Positions 61,749-64,000 of a DNA stretch of 64,000 bases are shown piece after piece. A program made the translations under genes and the position numbers. The notes beneath the pieces were generated by a model that made no database searches, had not been told where the DNA came from, and saw only the letters and a list, made by a program, of their open reading frames with translations. Source of the stretch: Sphingobacteriales bacterium (GTDB lineage Bacteria > Bacteroidota > Bacteroidia > Chitinophagales > UBA2359); NCBI GenBank assembly GCA_016700115.1, contig CP064999.1, forward strand, positions 4,588,001-4,652,000, read 5' to 3'. Within the stretch, counting starts at the first letter, position 1; every line of letters begins with the position of its first letter.

Positions 61749-64000
61749 TTACCGGCAATGCTTTTTGGCCGATTCTATTTCCTTAATCTTATGCAGATAA
61801 GTACTGTCATTGGTTTGTCTGAACAACTGAAGATAAATTTGAGAAGCTCTGTTGTAGTGTTTTAGTGAGCGTTTTTGTTTTGCCAATAACGTATAGTATT
61901 GAGCATAAGTGTTTAACTGTACGGCGTTTCTTTCTTTAATGAGCCAGTTTATGCGGTCTATTCCAACCATTCTGTCTGTATCTTCCACATCAAATTTACG
62001 CATGTCTTCGGGTGTCAAAAATGCTAATTTTCTGAGATTGGCATCGGCAATCATTGAATCAGGATGTATTAACCAAAGCTTCGCAATACCGTCTTTTGAT
62101 GCGGTGAGTAATCGGCTGTTATCCGGCGTAAAGGTTACATTTTCGACCGGAGCCTGATGCCCTGAAAGCGTAAAAAGTTCTTCTCCTTTCAGATTCCAGA
62201 CTTTGGCGGTTTTGTCAGCCGAGGTGGTAATGATTCGATTGCCTTCAGGGAAAAATGCTACTGAGGTTAGTACATCTGTATGACTGCTCAAAATTTGGAG
62301 CAACCTCCCTTCAAAAGTCCAAAGACGGGCGGTTTTATCACGGGAGGCTGTTACTATATAGCGACCATCCGGCGAAAAAGCTGCATCTACCACGGCTGCT
62401 TCATGTCCGATAAGGGTATAAAGCAAATTACCGTTATTAGTGCGCCAGATTTTAGCAAGACTGTCCCGGCTAGTTGTTAAAATATATTTATCGTCGGGCG
62501 AAAAAATAGCTGATTCTACAATTTGAGTGTGCCCGCTAAAAGTCCTTATCAATTTTCCATTCAAATCCCATAGACGGGCTGTCTTGTCTTTTGAAGAAGT
62601 AAGCGCCCAATCTTGTTTGGCTAAATTATTGAAAACTGCCCCTGTCAGTCCATCATTATGTCCGGTCAGTGTCATGATTTCCCGACCATCCGTGTTCCAG
62701 ATTTTGGCTGTGCTATCGGCAGATGCAGTAATTACGTGATTGCTGTTTGCCGAAAAAGCAGCACTGACAACTACTCCTTTATGTCCTGTGAAATCGGTAA
62801 TTTTTTTGCCGTCAATGTCCCATAAAACTGCCTTCCTGTTCCTTGAGGTACTGACTAAAAATTTACCATTCTGAGAATAGGCTGCTCCTAAAATTTCATT
62901 CCCTTTGTTTCCAAGAGTATTGCTGTGTATAGACCAGATTCTTGCGGTATTGTCCTCAGATGCAGTCAGTATATTGCCTCCGGCAAATAAACAATTGGGG
63001 CAATGAGGTGCAAAGGCTACAGAATACAAATAACTGCCCGGACATTGGATGGTTTGCAATTCAACACCCGTGTTATCCCATAGTTTGATAGTATAATCAC
63101 GGGCAACCGTCGCAATGGTCTGGCCGTTTGCCGAAAAATCAGCCCCTTCAACAAAACCGTTGTGCCCGCTCATGATTTGTAGAATCTCACCCTTAATGTT
63201 CCATAAACGTGCAGTCTGATCGTCTGAAGTTGTAACGAGTAATTGTTCGTCAGGAGAAAAAGCAGCATAGTTCACTGACGATGTATGGCCGGTAAATGTG
63301 TGGAGAAGCTGATTACCTTTCCATAGTTTGGCAGTTTTGTCAACCGAAGTGGTCAGGATATAATCGCCTGATGGAGAGAAAGTTGCCCATGTCAGATAAT
63401 CCTCATGTGCAGGTATGGTTTGGAGCAAGTTTCCATGAGTATCCCATATTTTAGCGGTATTATCCCATGAAGCCGTCAGGATTTTCTGTTGGTCGGGAGA
63501 AAAAACAGCAGCGCTAACTTCGTTTAGATGTCCGGCAAAAATTGCAGCTATCGAATGATTGGTATTGTACAAAATGGCGGTGTCATTGCTCAAAGCAACC
63601 AATATTTGTGCTCCATCAGGGGAAAAGGTGGCATAATTAACACGGGCCGGGCATCTGTAAACACTGGTATCTCCGGATGACAAAAACCAGACAATGGCAC
63701 TGTTGTCGGCCGAAGCGGTGAGTATTTTGCTTCCATCAGGTGAAAAAACAGCATTATTCACTGCTTTTGTATGCCCGTTTAGTTCTGAATACATAGCGCT
63801 TTGATGGTAAGCGTTCCAAAGGGCCTGAAAAGATCGGTTATTGTCATGAGTTCGGAATGCAAACTCTGCCAAACGGAAACTTTTAGTAGGGGAAGAGTCG
63901 AGCAATGTGCCTGATTTGTAGGACAAATCATAAGAAAGCGATAACAAGGTTTTGTCAACAGCCTGCCGCCATAGATAAGAAATACTCACTATAGCGAGCA
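61749..64000 (-). CDS. C-terminal part of a WD40-repeat protein, possibly a STAND-type protein (5' end outside window)
   Basis: The frame is open to the window edge, so the N-terminus is missing; the GTG at 63989 is only an internal codon. About 750 residues are visible. First a likely end of a membrane helix (LAIVSISYLW), a helical section with an A/L-rich SFRLAEFAFRTHDNNRSFQALW stretch, then 14 WD40 repeats (GH...AAFSPDG...ILTASxDxTAKIWD type), enough for two seven-blade propellers, then a helical tail (from about 61750 to 62085). This order, membrane helix / helical linker / WD40, is typical of STAND NTPases and kinases with WD40 sensors. The effector and NTPase part would lie beyond 64000. 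Confidence 0.82.
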   Translation of the reverse strand, partial: LAIVSISYLWRQAVDKTLLSLSYDLSYKSGTLLDSSPTKSFRLAEFAFRTHDNNRSFQALWNAYHQSAMYSELNGHTKAVNNAVFSPDGSKILTASADNSAIVWFLSSGDTSVYRCPARVNYATFSPDGAQILVALSNDTAILYNTNHSIAAIFAGHLNEVSAAVFSPDQQKILTASWDNTAKIWDTHGNLLQTIPAHEDYLTWATFSPSGDYILTTSVDKTAKLWKGNQLLHTFTGHTSSVNYAAFSPDEQLLVTTSDDQTARLWNIKGEILQIMSGHNGFVEGADFSANGQTIATVARDYTIKLWDNTGVELQTIQCPGSYLYSVAFAPHCPNCLFAGGNILTASEDNTARIWSIHSNTLGNKGNEILGAAYSQNGKFLVSTSRNRKAVLWDIDGKKITDFTGHKGVVVSAAFSANSNHVITASADSTAKIWNTDGREIMTLTGHNDGLTGAVFNNLAKQDWALTSSKDKTARLWDLNGKLIRTFSGHTQIVESAIFSPDDKYILTTSRDSLAKIWRTNNGNLLYTLIGHEAAVVDAAFSPDGRYIVTASRDKTARLWTFEGRLLQILSSHTDVLTSVAFFPEGNRIITTSADKTAKVWNLKGEELFTLSGHQAPVENVTFTPDNSRLLTASKDGIAKLWLIHPDSMIADANLRKLAFLTPEDMRKFDVEDTDRMVGIDRINWLIKERNAVQLNTYAQYYTLLAKQKRSLKHYNRASQIYLQLFRQTNDSTYLHKIKEIESAKKHCR

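Noticed and set aside
1..64000. tRNA, rRNA, insertion sequence or prophage
   Set aside because: No tRNA-like acceptor/T-arm, transposase, integrase or phage structural motif was recognised in any part on reading through.

Overview
The window comes from a low-to-moderate GC member of the Bacteroidota, most likely a Saprospiria/Chitinophagia-type lineage. The evidence is four large secreted proteins with type A T9SS sorting tails, one giant protein with a gliding-motility-type (type B) C-terminal domain, many TPR and outer-membrane hypothetical proteins, a pyrG-yidC pair, a TonB-VanZ-GcvH cluster, few visible Shine-Dalgarno sequences, and repeated Bacteroidota-type -7 boxes (TAnnTTTG) 20-100 bases before start codons. 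No rRNA, tRNA, insertion sequence, prophage or CRISPR array was seen.

Layout. 1-1293: the 3' part of dapB, then a convergent lipoprotein MsrB. 1564-8766: a sulfur-oxidation island, all on the minus strand: a tsdA-like dihaem cytochrome, soxB and a DsrE-like protein (one operon), a rhodanese, a persulfide dioxygenase-rhodanese fusion of CstB architecture, a TauE/SafE sulfite exporter and a Crp/Fnr regulator. No soxAX, soxYZ or soxCD is present. 8988-18459: a VIT/vWA protein, a VOC protein, an 800-base gene-free stretch, a eukaryote-like PyrE-PyrF fusion, a frameshifted double FKBP isomerase, small exported proteins, a PhoD-like phosphatase and a SET-domain protein. 18594-34384: Bacteroidota-specific surface and hypothetical proteins, including a PNGase F-like/LamG T9SS protein and a 1678-residue adhesin-like T9SS type B protein, with KdsA and a putative NlpC/P60-like hydrolase between them. 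34490-38088: TPR protein, TonB, VanZ-like protein and GcvH. 38230-42677: small genes, an EGF-repeat lipoprotein, an outer-membrane-type protein, a striking 21-bp minisatellite, and the unknown gene directly behind it. 42899-46660: CTP synthase (with a frameshift) and YidC. 46840-56304: three tandem paralogous secreted Asp-box proteins of about 1000 residues. 56749-64000: an extremely acidic small protein, YchF, a 1038-residue TPR protein, and the C-terminal part of a 14-blade WD40 protein that runs off the window.

How they work together. The sulfur island should take thiosulfate (TsdA/SoxB) and sulfane sulfur (DsrE/rhodanese/CstB-like) to sulfite and export it (TauE), under a Crp/Fnr factor with two cysteines. 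PyrE-PyrF and PyrG belong to pyrimidine synthesis, KdsA to LPS, and DapB to lysine/peptidoglycan; YidC inserts membrane proteins. The T9SS-tailed proteins depend on a secretion system encoded elsewhere.

Most notable: the 21-bp minisatellite with its unknown downstream gene, the truncated sulfur island with a CstB-like fusion, the tandem Asp-box trio with unevenly conserved modules, the eukaryote-like UMP synthase, the STAND-like WD40 protein at the edge, and two one-base frameshifts (one in essential pyrG) that look like sequence errors.
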